Notes under the pieces: generated by a model | What the model was told of the DNA's origin: nothing | Seen by the model: the letters and a program-made list of their open reading frames with translations, nothing else | The model's database searches: none | Part shown: piece after piece, positions 1 through 5,428 of the stretch | How the letters are laid out: each line of letters opens with the position of its first letter | How positions within the stretch are numbered: the stretch's first letter is position 1 | Position numbers and translations under genes: made by a program | DNA from: Actinomycetales bacterium | GTDB lineage: Bacteria; Actinomycetota; Actinomycetes; Actinomycetales; Microbacteriaceae | DNA: 5,428 nucleotides | Assembly (NCBI GenBank): GCA_015655255.1 | Contig: JAATFJ010000315.1 | Location: 1 to 5,428, forward strand | Reading direction: 5' to 3'

Positions 1-604
1 CCGCGTTCAGGCCGACGGCGGCGGAGGTGTCCCCGGAGACGCCGATCGTCACCTCCGTGGGGAGGGCGGTACGGAGCGCGGCGACATGTGCGGCGGCCGC
101 GACAGGATCGGCAGGGACTCCGGGGATCTTGATCGATGCGATGCCGGGCAGGCGGGCGATACGCGCGGAGAGCTCCGTGCGGAATGTGAAGCGGGTGGTC
201 GTGGGGTTGTCGTACACGATCACGGGCAGTGTCGTGTGCGCGGTGACGGTGCGATAGAGCGCGAAGACATCATCCTCGGTGAGCGGCTGATACGACATCG
301 GGGCCAGCAGCAGCCCAGCCGCCCCGGCCTCTTCCGCATTGTCGACGCGGGCGAGGACCTGCGAGGTGCGCAGCGCGCTCACGCCGACGAAGACGGGTGT
401 CGCACCCGCATGCGCGACGGCGAGCCGCGCGGTCAGGGCGTGCTCGGCATCGCTGAGGTACGCCCCGGATCCGGTCGAGCCCAATGCCGTAATCGAGTCC
501 ACGCCCGCCGCCGCCAGGCGCGCGACGATTCCCGCGAACGCGGCCTCATCCACTCGGTCGTCGCGCAGCGGTGTGAGCGGGAAAGCGGAGAGTCCGGTGA
601 ACAT
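1..604 (-). CDS. Dihydrodipicolinate synthase/N-acetylneuraminate lyase-family aldolase, C-terminus outside window
   Basis: Class I (Schiff-base) aldolase or lyase of the DapA/NanA TIM-barrel superfamily, cytosolic. The 201 visible codons read MFTGLSAFPLTPL at the N-terminus, then the GSTG loop (42-45), YDNP with the proton-relay Tyr131, and SIKIP with the Schiff-base Lys159. The 28-residue Tyr-Lys spacing equals that of E. coli DapA Tyr133/Lys161. The family is usually about 300 residues, so about one third is missing. DapA has an Arg five residues after the catalytic Tyr to bind the aspartate-semialdehyde carboxylate; here that position is Thr136. The GTTGE motif is also GSTGS. A true lysine-pathway DapA is therefore unlikely, and the substrate is unknown (inference). 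The ATG at 604-602 is preceded by AGAGGA at 620-615 with 10 nt spacing. It lies 64 bp downstream of the fusion gene on the same strand, so co-transcription is possible. Confidence 0.88.
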   Translation of the reverse strand, partial: MFTGLSAFPLTPLRDDRVDEAAFAGIVARLAAAGVDSITALGSTGSGAYLSDAEHALTARLAVAHAGATPVFVGVSALRTSQVLARVDNAEEAGAAGLLLAPMSYQPLTEDDVFALYRTVTAHTTLPVIVYDNPTTTRFTFRTELSARIARLPGIASIKIPGVPADPVAAAAHVAALRTALPTEVTIGVSGDTSAAVGLNA

Positions 605-668
605 ACTAGTCAGATCCTCTCCCGTGCAGGGCGCTGCGTGCAGCCTATCGCCCTCCGCGGACGGGCCG
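605..668 (-). other. Short intergenic gap between fusion gene and lyase gene
   Basis: This gap holds the lyase ribosome binding site (AGAGGA, 620-615) and a small dyad GCTGC-GT-GCAGC at 633-644. The dyad is too small, and lacks a T-run, to be a convincing terminator. I see no clear -35/-10 pair on the minus strand. Read-through from the fusion gene into the lyase gene is the simpler reading. Confidence 0.4.
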
Positions 669-2219
669 TCAGCGCCGACGGGCAAGGAGGACGACGTCGT
701 CGAGCATGGCGGGCTCGCCGTCGGGGCCCGTCGTCTCGCGGCTGCGCGTCTCCGCGATCCGGATCTCCCACCGCGCCGGATCGAGCCCCAGCGATTCCTG
801 CTCCTCTGCCACGGTGGGGAACCGCGGCGCATCCGCGTGGGCCATCGTGCTCCACGGCGGGATCCCCGCATGCGAGGTGATGAGGAGATGTCCCTGCGGC
901 GCCACGCGTGCGGCGGCCTCGCGCAGGATGCGCTCGCGGGGGAGATCGACGGGGGAATGCAGGAAGCTCGCGGTGACGAGATCGAAGGAACCCTCGGGAA
1001 GCGCGGCGAGATCGGCGCGGACGAAGTGCGCCCCGGATGCATGCGCGGCACGAGCCGCCTCCTCGGCGCGTCCGATCGCGGTCGGGGAGATGTCGATCCC
1101 CGTCGCCTCCCAGCCGCGCTGCGCCAGCCAGAGCACATCGGATCCCTCACCGCAGCCGAGGTCGAGAGCGGTCCCGGGAGGAAGCTCGGCGGCGACATCG
1201 GCGAGCACCCGATTGACCCGTCCCGACCACACCTGCGCGCGGGTGGTGTAGTGCTCCTCCCAGAAGTCCGCCGGTGCGATGTCCGGCGATGCGGCGGTGG
1301 TCGCCGCATCGAAGTCCTCGGAGACGAGTGCGGCATTCACGACTCCGGCCGCCATCGCCCCCGCGCCCATCGCCATGGGCACGTTCGCTCCAGGGTTGAC
1401 GACGTTCCCGATCGCCCAGATGCGGTCATGGCTCGTCGCGCCCGCGGCATCGACGGCGAGGAAGGAACCGAACGGTGTGCTCGCCCGTTCCAGACCGAGG
1501 CCGGAGAGGAATCCGTCCCGGGGCCGCGCCGCGCCCATCGTGAAGAGCGCATCGACGGGGATCTCACGCCCGTCGCGCATGCGCACGGCGGCGATCGCGC
1601 TTCCCTCTCCGATGACCTCGGCGACGGGGCCGTCGACGAGCACGATTCCCCGCGCGTGCAGCCGCGGTGCTGTTTCCGGGGCGACCGTTCCCAGTCCCTC
1701 GGTGAACACCGTGACCTCCGTGCTCCACTGCCGGATGAGCTCTGCCTGATGGAGGCTGAGCGGAGAGGTGGTGAGGACGCCGAGTCGGCGTCCACGCACC
1801 TCCCACCCGTGACAGTAGGGGCAGTGCAGCACCGTGGTCCCCCAGCGCTCGGCGAGGCCGGGGATCGCCGGGAGGTCATCGGCGAGACCAGTGGCGACGA
1901 TGAGGGCGCGCGCGACGGGCGTGCTCCCGTCGGTCAGTCGTATGGTGAGGGTGTCGTCGCCGTCCTCCACGCGTTCGATCGACGCATCGGCGAAGGAGAC
2001 GCCGTAGTCCGCGGCCTCGGCACGCCCGCGACGCAGCAGCTCCGCCGGCGGAACCCCCTCATGCCCGAGAACGCCGTGCATATGAGCGGCGAAGCGATTG
2101 CGCGGCTGGCCGTCGTCGACGACGAGCACGCGTAGCTGCGCACGGCCGAGCAGCAGCGCCGCGGACAGACCGGCAGCGCCGCCGCCGGCGATGAGGACAT
2201 CCCATGAGTTCTTCTCCAT
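669..2219 (-). CDS. Bifunctional FAD-dependent thioredoxin-reductase-like oxidoreductase / class I SAM-dependent methyltransferase
   Basis: A 516-residue two-domain cytosolic protein. Residues 1-300 are a thioredoxin-reductase-like flavoprotein: FAD dinucleotide motif GGGAAG (12-17), ATG motif (109-111), redox pair CPYC (Cys133/Cys136) in HCPYCHGWE, and FAD-closing motif WAIGNVV (268-274), with Asn where classical enzymes have Asp. The second Rossmann glycine motif (GGGDSA in TrxR) is replaced by LTTSPLS at 149-155, and the usual NADPH phosphate-binding basic cluster is not apparent. Residues about 315-516 are a methyltransferase: motif I LDLGCGEGS (352-360), acidic Asp376 in GIDIS, Asp403 and FDLVTASFLH (412-421). 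This fusion architecture is known from actinobacterial annotation. A role in oxidising and S-methylating a small thiol is my inference, and the substrate is unknown. The ATG at 2219-2217 has GAGAGG 8 nt upstream. It is divergent from the XRE-cupin regulator, its likely controller. Confidence 0.92.
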   Translation of the reverse strand: MEKNSWDVLIAGGGAAGLSAALLLGRAQLRVLVVDDGQPRNRFAAHMHGVLGHEGVPPAELLRRGRAEAADYGVSFADASIERVEDGDDTLTIRLTDGSTPVARALIVATGLADDLPAIPGLAERWGTTVLHCPYCHGWEVRGRRLGVLTTSPLSLHQAELIRQWSTEVTVFTEGLGTVAPETAPRLHARGIVLVDGPVAEVIGEGSAIAAVRMRDGREIPVDALFTMGAARPRDGFLSGLGLERASTPFGSFLAVDAAGATSHDRIWAIGNVVNPGANVPMAMGAGAMAAGVVNAALVSEDFDAATTAASPDIAPADFWEEHYTTRAQVWSGRVNRVLADVAAELPPGTALDLGCGEGSDVLWLAQRGWEATGIDISPTAIGRAEEAARAAHASGAHFVRADLAALPEGSFDLVTASFLHSPVDLPRERILREAAARVAPQGHLLITSHAGIPPWSTMAHADAPRFPTVAEEQESLGLDPARWEIRIAETRSRETTGPDGEPAMLDDVVLLARRR

Positions 2220-2250
2220 GTGCTCAGCCTCTCGGCTGTGCGGCCCTGTG

Positions 2251-2276
2251 GCAAACTATCTTGCAGAATCGGCAAG
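2251..2276. promoter_or_regulatory. Candidate shared operator in the divergent fusion/XRE promoter region
   Basis: The 64-bp gap (2220-2283) contains GCAA (2251-2254), TTGC (2261-2264) and GCAA (2272-2275). This makes two overlapping inverted repeats: GCAA-N6-TTGC, and CTTGC-N7-GCAAG (2260-2264/2272-2276). The two GCAA copies start 21 bp apart, about two helical turns. TATCTT (2257-2262) inside the array is a fair -10 for the rightward regulator gene, so a bound repressor would block it. Assignment to the adjacent XRE regulator rests on position only. Confidence 0.45.
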
Positions 2277-2283
2277 GAGCATC

Positions 2284-2847
2284 ATGAGGGAAGAACTGGA
2301 GCAGGTCGGTGCCCGACTCCGTGCGGTGCGGCAGTCACGAGGCCTCACCCTCGACGACCTCGCCTTGGGTGCGGGGATGTCGGCGAGCACGCTCTCACGG
2401 CTGGAATCGGGCAAGCGCCAGGCGAACCTGGAACTGCTGCTGCCGCTGACCCGGTGGCTGGGCATCCGTCTCGACGATCTCCTCCCTCCGGAAGCGGCGG
2501 ACCCTCGAGTGCGGCGTCCCGTCATCCGCCGGGACGGACTGATCATCGCGCCGCTCGCCCCGGAGCACTCCTCCATCAGCACCTACAAGATCACCTATCC
2601 GGCGACCTCGGTGCTCCCCGAACTCCGCGTGCACGACGGCTACGAATGGCTGTACGTGCTGCAGGGGAGGCTCCGACTGCGGCTGGGGGAGCAGAACCTC
2701 GTCCTCGCCCGGGGGGAGGCGGCGGAGTTCGACACCCGGACGCCGCATGCGATGTCCGCCGCCGCGGGGAGGCCGGCGCAGGCGCTGAGCATCTTCAATG
2801 AGGTCGGAGCGCGCATGCACACCCACACGGAGCCGGCGGGCGACTGA
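2284..2847 (+). CDS. XRE-family helix-turn-helix regulator with C-terminal cupin sensor domain
   Basis: A 187-residue DNA-binding regulator, the usual size for XRE-cupin proteins. Residues about 8-66 form the HTH_3 domain (RLRAVRQSRGLTLDDLA, then MSASTLSRLESGKRQ, containing the recognition helix). Residues about 108-175 form a cupin barrel with His117 and Glu121 in HDGYEWLYVLQG and His155 in FDTRTPHAM, a possible metal or ligand pocket. The family usually senses a small molecule in the cupin and represses or activates neighbouring metabolic genes. The best target here is the divergent fusion gene, together with autoregulation (inference). The start at ATG 2284 is chosen because AAGGAG (2274-2279) precedes it by 4 nt and the HTH begins directly after. 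An in-frame upstream ATG at 2098 would run through the divergent gene and is rejected. It converges on the broken membrane gene, with 21 bp between stops. Confidence 0.93.
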   Translation: MREELEQVGARLRAVRQSRGLTLDDLALGAGMSASTLSRLESGKRQANLELLLPLTRWLGIRLDDLLPPEAADPRVRRPVIRRDGLIIAPLAPEHSSISTYKITYPATSVLPELRVHDGYEWLYVLQGRLRLRLGEQNLVLARGEAAEFDTRTPHAMSAAAGRPAQALSIFNEVGARMHTHTEPAGD

Positions 2848-2868
2848 GCCCTCGGCTGGTCGACGCGA

Positions 2869-3194
2869 TCACCAGTTCGGCTGCGTCACCATGAGAACGA
2901 CAACGGCCATCCAGATCATGTTCATGATCCCCGCCGACATCATCGCCTTCGAGCGCAGGCACCGGTCCGTGGGGGGATGGGCGAGCATCTCCTTCTGCAC
3001 GGGGATCACGCTCCAGATGAGGATGGCGCCCGAGGAATCGAGCTCACCGCCGCGGGCATGCGCCCGCTCTCCGTGGCGTACGCGTTGCTCCCGGATCTCG
3101 ACCGGGCGCTGTTCGCGCAGGGGGAGTGGAAGGACCTCGGCGATGAGCTCATGCCGAGAGTGAGCAGGATGAGCGCGAGAGAGAGGAACTCCAT
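2869..3194 (-). pseudogene. Small putative membrane protein, frame-disrupted
   Basis: I do not recognise the family. From ATG 3194-3192 (or GTG 3197-3195) one frame encodes a hydrophobic N-terminus (MEFLSLALILLTLGM), then a polar stretch with SPRSFHSPCANSAR and GSNAYATESGRMPAAVSS. Almost every codon ends in G or C. Near 3045-3025 the third-position signal collapses in this frame, which stops at 3006, and moves to the frame ending at 2869. That frame gives SSGAILIWSVIPVQKEMLA, a polar part with PTDRCLRSK, and a C-terminal membrane segment (MSAGIMNMIWMAVVVLMV). Joining them needs one lost base or two gained and would give about 108 residues with one or two membrane segments. No strong ribosome binding site is visible. 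Alternatives are two overlapping small ORFs, or a sequencing error at the switch. Confidence 0.45.
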
Positions 3195-3223
3195 CACCGA
3201 GACGATGCGCCTTACCGCGAGCG

Positions 3224-3241
3224 TCCCGGCTCGGGCCGGGA
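3224..3241 (-). terminator. Perfect hairpin just after the aldo-keto reductase stop
   Basis: TCCCGGC-TCGG-GCCGGGA is a perfect 7-bp G/C-rich stem with a 4-nt loop, one base beyond the AKR stop codon (3245-3243). No T-run follows on the minus strand, so if it terminates transcription it is not a classic intrinsic terminator; U-less hairpins are common in high-GC actinobacteria. It may instead be an mRNA-stabilising 3' stem. Confidence 0.5.
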
Positions 3242-3242
3242 A

Positions 3243-4115
3243 TCAGGCGGCGATCGCGTCCAATTCGGCGATGTCCTCCGCGGACAGCGAGATTCCGGCG
3301 CCCGTGGCGTTCTCTCGCAGGTGGGCGGTCTTCGAGGTGCCCGGGATGAGCAGGCAGGATGTTGGGTGACCGCTGCAGGAGCCACGCGAGGGCGACGGCC
3401 ATCGGCGTCGTCTCGAGCCGGCGCGCCACGGACGACAGCGCCTCCGACTGCAGCGGCGAGAAACCGCCGAGCGGGAAGAACGGGGTGAACGCGACTCCCT
3501 CGCCGGCGAGTCGGTCGATGAGCGCATCGTCGTCGCGATGGGCGAGGTTATACATGTTCTGCACGCTCACGATCGGCGCGATGCTCTGCGCCTCGGCCAT
3601 CTGCTCCGCGGTGACGTTGCTCACCCCGAGGTAGCGGGTGAGGCCCTCCTGCTGCAGCTCGACAAGGGTGCCGAAGGCCTCCGCGAGCGATGCCTGCTGC
3701 GGACCGTTCGCATCGCCCATGCGCATGTGAACGAGTCGAGGGCGTCGACGCCGAGGGACACGAGGTTCTCCTGCACCTGGAAGCGGAGCTGTTCTGGTCG
3801 CCGCGCGGTGGGCCAGCCGCCCTGCGCATCGCGCTCCGCTCCGACCTTCGTCGCGATGACGAGGGAGGCGGGGTAGGGGTGCAGGGCTTCGCGGATGAGT
3901 TCGTTCGTGACGCGCGGTCCTTAGGCGTCGCTCGTATCGATGTGAGTGATGCCGAGGGCGACGGCCTCGCGGAGCACGGCGATCGCCTCGCCGTGGTCGG
4001 CCGGCGGTCCCATCACCCAGGGGCCGGCGAGCTGCATGGCGCCGTATCCGAAGCGGGTGACGGTGCGGTCTCCCAGCGTCCAGGTGCCGCTGGGGAGGGA
4101 AGAGGGGATGGATAT
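3243..4115 (-). pseudogene. Aldo-keto reductase, multiply inactivated
   Basis: Pieces of one NADPH-dependent aldo-keto reductase lie in three frames. The N-terminal part reads TWTLGDRTVTRFGYGAMQLAG to HIDTSDA, the middle includes RYLGVSNVTAEQ and VQNMYNLAHR, and the end includes LLQRSPNIL / LIPGTSKTAHLREN. Four lesions are visible. (1) ATA at 4115-4113 sits where ATG is expected, 9 nt after an intact GAAGGA (4130-4125). (2) TAA at 3923-3921 replaces the catalytic Tyr (codon 65, five after Asp60). (3) One base is missing between 3735 and 3734, in an expected LDLVHMRMGD stretch. (4) A 4-bp tandem duplication CAGGCAGG lies at 3351-3358. Undoing (3) and (4) gives exactly 290 codons including stop, a normal family length. 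Divergent HxlR regulators often control such oxidoreductases. Assembly error cannot explain all four lesions easily, but is not excluded. Confidence 0.9.
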
Positions 4116-4238
4116 ATACGGTGTTCCTTCGCTATCGAGAACGGGTTTTCCCGCTCGCCGTACTATTTTTGGAGAGAAGCTTCCTCCAGGGAAGTAGGCA
4201 CTTGAGAGTGCGTTACCCACCAGAGAAGAGCGTCGAGC
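4116..4238. promoter_or_regulatory. Divergent AKR/HxlR promoter region with candidate HxlR operator
   Basis: This gap carries the leftover AKR ribosome binding site (GAAGGA, 4130-4125). It also has an A/T island TACTATTTTT (4161-4170), in which TACTAT is a fair rightward -10 (4/6) without a good -35. A dyad GCACT-TGAG-AGTGC lies at 4198-4211, flanked by GTA (4194-4196) and TAC (4214-4216). HxlR-family dimers bind dyads of roughly this size next to their own gene, so I propose this as the autoregulatory site. It would lie in the 5' leader of the HxlR mRNA if TACTAT is the -10. Confidence 0.4.
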
Positions 4239-4685
4239 ATGGCGACGATGAAGGCGGCGGAGAAGAAGGCGCAGGCGAAGGCCGAGTACAACGCGTTCCT
4301 GGCGATGTGCCCCAGCCGCCAGTTGCTGGATCGCATCTCCGATAAATGGGTTGTGCTCATCCTCTGCGCGCTGGGAGGCGACTCCTCCGCGGCGGCGGAA
4401 CCCGGCGTCCCCCAGCAGATGCCCTACTCCGAACTGGCGCGGCTTCTCGCCGGAGTCAGCCAGAAGATGCTCACCCAGACGCTCCGCTCCCTGGAACGGG
4501 ATGGCCTGCTCACCCGGACGGTCGCACCTACCGTCCCCGTCACGGTCACTTACGCGCTGACGGAACTCGGACTCTCCCTGTACGGGACGACGAGGGCGCT
4601 GCGTGCCTGGGCGCAAGATCATATGGACGAGGTGCGGGAGCACCGGGAGGAATACGATTCTCCGATTCCCGCCGCAAGCAGGTAA
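4239..4685 (+). CDS. HxlR-family winged-helix transcriptional regulator
   Basis: A 148-residue DNA-binding protein. The HxlR signature is clear: MCPSRQLLDRISDKWVVLIL (23-42), then GVSQKMLTQTLRSLERDGLL (72-91), which carries the recognition helix, the wing TRTVAPTVPVTVTYALTELG (92-111), and a C-terminal dimerisation helix ending EVREHREEYD. Cys24 is at the place of the conserved N-terminal Cys that senses electrophiles or oxidants in family members such as HypR; whether it is redox-active here is inference. A Ser/Ala/Pro-rich insert (about 47-60) lengthens the loop between helices 2 and 3. The start at ATG 4239 has AGAAGAG 8 nt upstream; ATG 4248 is a weaker alternative. It is divergent from the dead aldo-keto reductase, its most likely former target. 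Its stop codon lies inside the iron box of the next gene. Confidence 0.92.
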   Translation: MATMKAAEKKAQAKAEYNAFLAMCPSRQLLDRISDKWVVLILCALGGDSSAAAEPGVPQQMPYSELARLLAGVSQKMLTQTLRSLERDGLLTRTVAPTVPVTVTYALTELGLSLYGTTRALRAWAQDHMDEVREHREEYDSPIPAASR

Positions 4686-4696
4686 GGGCACCCTAA
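4678..4696 (+). promoter_or_regulatory. Candidate IdeR/DtxR iron box
   Basis: GCAGGTAAGGGCACCCTAA matches the actinobacterial iron-box pattern TTAGGTAAGGCTAACCTAA, as I recall it, at 14 of 19 positions, with the core imperfect dyad TAAGGG-CA-CCCTAA. It lies 9 bp before the start of an iron-siderophore-binding lipoprotein, the expected kind of IdeR/DtxR target. It overlaps both the HxlR stop codon (4683-4685) and the candidate -10. Iron-loaded repressor bound here would block initiation. Confidence 0.65.
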
Positions 4697-4699
4697 TCT
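4694..4699 (+). promoter_or_regulatory. Candidate -10 element of the lipoprotein gene, possibly leaderless
   Basis: TAATCT fits the TAnnnT pattern and would place the transcription start about 7 nt downstream, at or next to the A of the ATG (4706). The only Shine-Dalgarno-like sequence, GGAGG (4700-4704), is one base from the ATG, too close for normal use. That favours a leaderless transcript. No good -35 is visible at 17 bp, so this is tentative. Confidence 0.4.
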
Positions 4700-4705
4700 G
4701 GAGGT

Positions 4706-5428
4706 ATGTCGACTTCCTCTTCCCGTTCGCTCCTCGTTCGTCTGCCCGCGCTCATCGTGGGCACCGTCCTGTTGCTGGCGGGCTGCTCCGCCGCCGATGC
4801 CCCGGAGAGCGCGGAAAGCTCTGCTGCCTCCGCCGCCCCCGCCGAAGCCGTCGAGTACACGACTCCTCGCGAGATGCCGGAGGGCAAGGGCTCCGGCGAA
4901 GCGGATGGGGTGTTCCCCCGCACCGTCGTCCACTTCGCGGGGGAGACGGAGATTGCGGAGGCCCCGACGAAGGTCGTCGTCATCTCCACGGGACAGACGG
5001 ACGCTCTGCTCACCCTTGGCATCGTCCCGGTCGGTGCGACCTCGGGGCAGGGCGCGGGCATCCTCCCCGACTACCTCGCGGAGGCCTTCGCGGACGAGAA
5101 GGACGCGCTCGACGAGATCGTCGACGTCGGCACGCGCAACGAACCCTCCCTCGAGAAGATCGCGCTCCTCGAACCCGACCTCATCCTCGCGAACACCGCG
5201 GGAATGGAGGATCCGGCGCTGTACGACAAGCTCAGCGCCATCGCTCCAACCGTCATCACTCAGGGCACCGGTCTGTACTTGAAGCAGGATTTCCTCCTCC
5301 TCGGCGATGCCCTCGGCAAAGCCGACGAGGTGCAGGACTGGCTCGATGAGTACCACGCCGATGCCGTCGAGTTCGGCGACTCCTTGGACGAGAAGCCGGA
5401 GGTGTCCTTCCTGAGGAAGACGGCTGAC
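4706..5428 (+). CDS. Iron-siderophore ABC transporter substrate-binding lipoprotein, C-terminus outside window
   Basis: Extracytoplasmic binding protein that would deliver ferric siderophore to a membrane ABC permease (Peripla_BP_2, FepB/FhuD-like class III fold). The 241 visible codons show a lipoprotein signal: basic n-region with Arg7 and Arg12, hydrophobic core, lipobox LLAGC with Cys27. A Ser/Ala/Glu-rich linker (about 28-50) follows. The N-lobe begins with TVVHFAGETEIAEAPTKVVV (73-92) and includes TDALLTLGIVPVG (98-110) and VGTRNEPSLEKIALLEPDLI (141-160), the typical hinge-proximal motif. A long helix (194-220) starts the interlobe region. Family members are about 310-350 residues, so roughly a quarter to a third is missing. 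ATG 4706 is the only start that keeps the whole signal peptide, since an in-frame TAA lies at 4694-4696. The iron box upstream supports an iron-uptake role. Permease and ATPase genes are not in view. Confidence 0.93.
   Translation, partial: MSTSSSRSLLVRLPALIVGTVLLLAGCSAADAPESAESSAASAAPAEAVEYTTPREMPEGKGSGEADGVFPRTVVHFAGETEIAEAPTKVVVISTGQTDALLTLGIVPVGATSGQGAGILPDYLAEAFADEKDALDEIVDVGTRNEPSLEKIALLEPDLILANTAGMEDPALYDKLSAIAPTVITQGTGLYLKQDFLLLGDALGKADEVQDWLDEYHADAVEFGDSLDEKPEVSFLRKTAD

Noticed and set aside
339..2135. A 598-codon plus-strand open frame opposite the fusion gene
   Set aside because: It is Arg/Gly-rich with no recognisable motif, covers two well-supported minus-strand genes, and is the typical antisense shadow in high-GC DNA.
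2098..2283. An upstream in-frame extension of the XRE-cupin regulator
   Set aside because: It would overlap the start of the divergent fusion gene, adds low-complexity sequence before the HTH, and lacks a ribosome binding site, while AAGGAG precedes ATG 2284.
2848..2880. Possible bidirectional terminator between the convergent genes (CTGGT 2856-2860 with ACCAG 2871-2875)
   Set aside because: The stem is only 5 bp with a 10-nt loop, has no T-run, and overlaps the membrane-gene stop; too weak to call.
3921..4691. A 256-codon minus-strand frame containing the AKR N-terminus as one long protein
   Set aside because: Only its last 64 codons look like aldo-keto reductase; the rest is antisense to the HxlR gene. 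The true start is inferred near 4115.
4797..5282. A plus-strand Arg/Ser-rich frame overlapping the lipoprotein gene
   Set aside because: Frame-shadow composition with no domain; the lipoprotein frame has a signal peptide and clear family motifs.
1..5428. A defence, mobile-element or biosynthetic system
   Set aside because: No transposase, integrase, nuclease, toxin-antitoxin pair, CRISPR repeat or biosynthetic core enzyme is seen; the genes are ordinary accessory metabolism, regulation and iron uptake.

Overview
High-GC DNA with strong third-position G/C bias, a short candidate leaderless promoter, an IdeR/DtxR-like iron box and HxlR and XRE-cupin regulators points to an actinobacterium. Microbacteriaceae is my best guess; this is inferred from style, not from a marker gene. 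The window is accessory metabolic and regulatory sequence. I see no tRNA, rRNA, CRISPR array or insertion sequence.

Left block, minus strand, 1-2219: a 516-residue fusion of a thioredoxin-reductase-like flavoprotein (CPYC redox pair) with a class I SAM methyltransferase. It is followed after 64 bp by the N-terminal two thirds of a dihydrodipicolinate-synthase-family lyase that leaves the window. Divergent from the fusion, across only 64 bp, is an intact XRE-cupin regulator (2284-2847). The shared gap holds a GCAA/TTGC/GCAA inverted-repeat array, a plausible operator for both genes.

Middle block, minus strand, 2869-4115: two decayed genes. The right one is a recognisable aldo-keto reductase (AKR). 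It has lost its start codon (ATA where ATG is expected), carries TAA exactly at the catalytic Tyr codon, and has two frameshifts: one lost base and one 4-bp tandem duplication. Undoing these restores a 289-residue frame. The left one is a small putative membrane protein whose coding signal changes frame midway. A perfect 7-bp hairpin separates them.

Right block, plus strand, 4239-5428: an intact HxlR-family regulator, divergent from the dead AKR and so possibly orphaned from its target. It is followed by the first 241 codons of an iron-siderophore-binding lipoprotein. A 14/19 match to the iron box overlaps the HxlR stop codon and the probable -10 of the lipoprotein gene, suggesting iron-repressed and perhaps leaderless expression.

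The most interesting points are the oxidoreductase-methyltransferase fusion with its likely operator, and the stepwise death of the AKR beside a conserved regulator. I did not find a clearly undescribed system.
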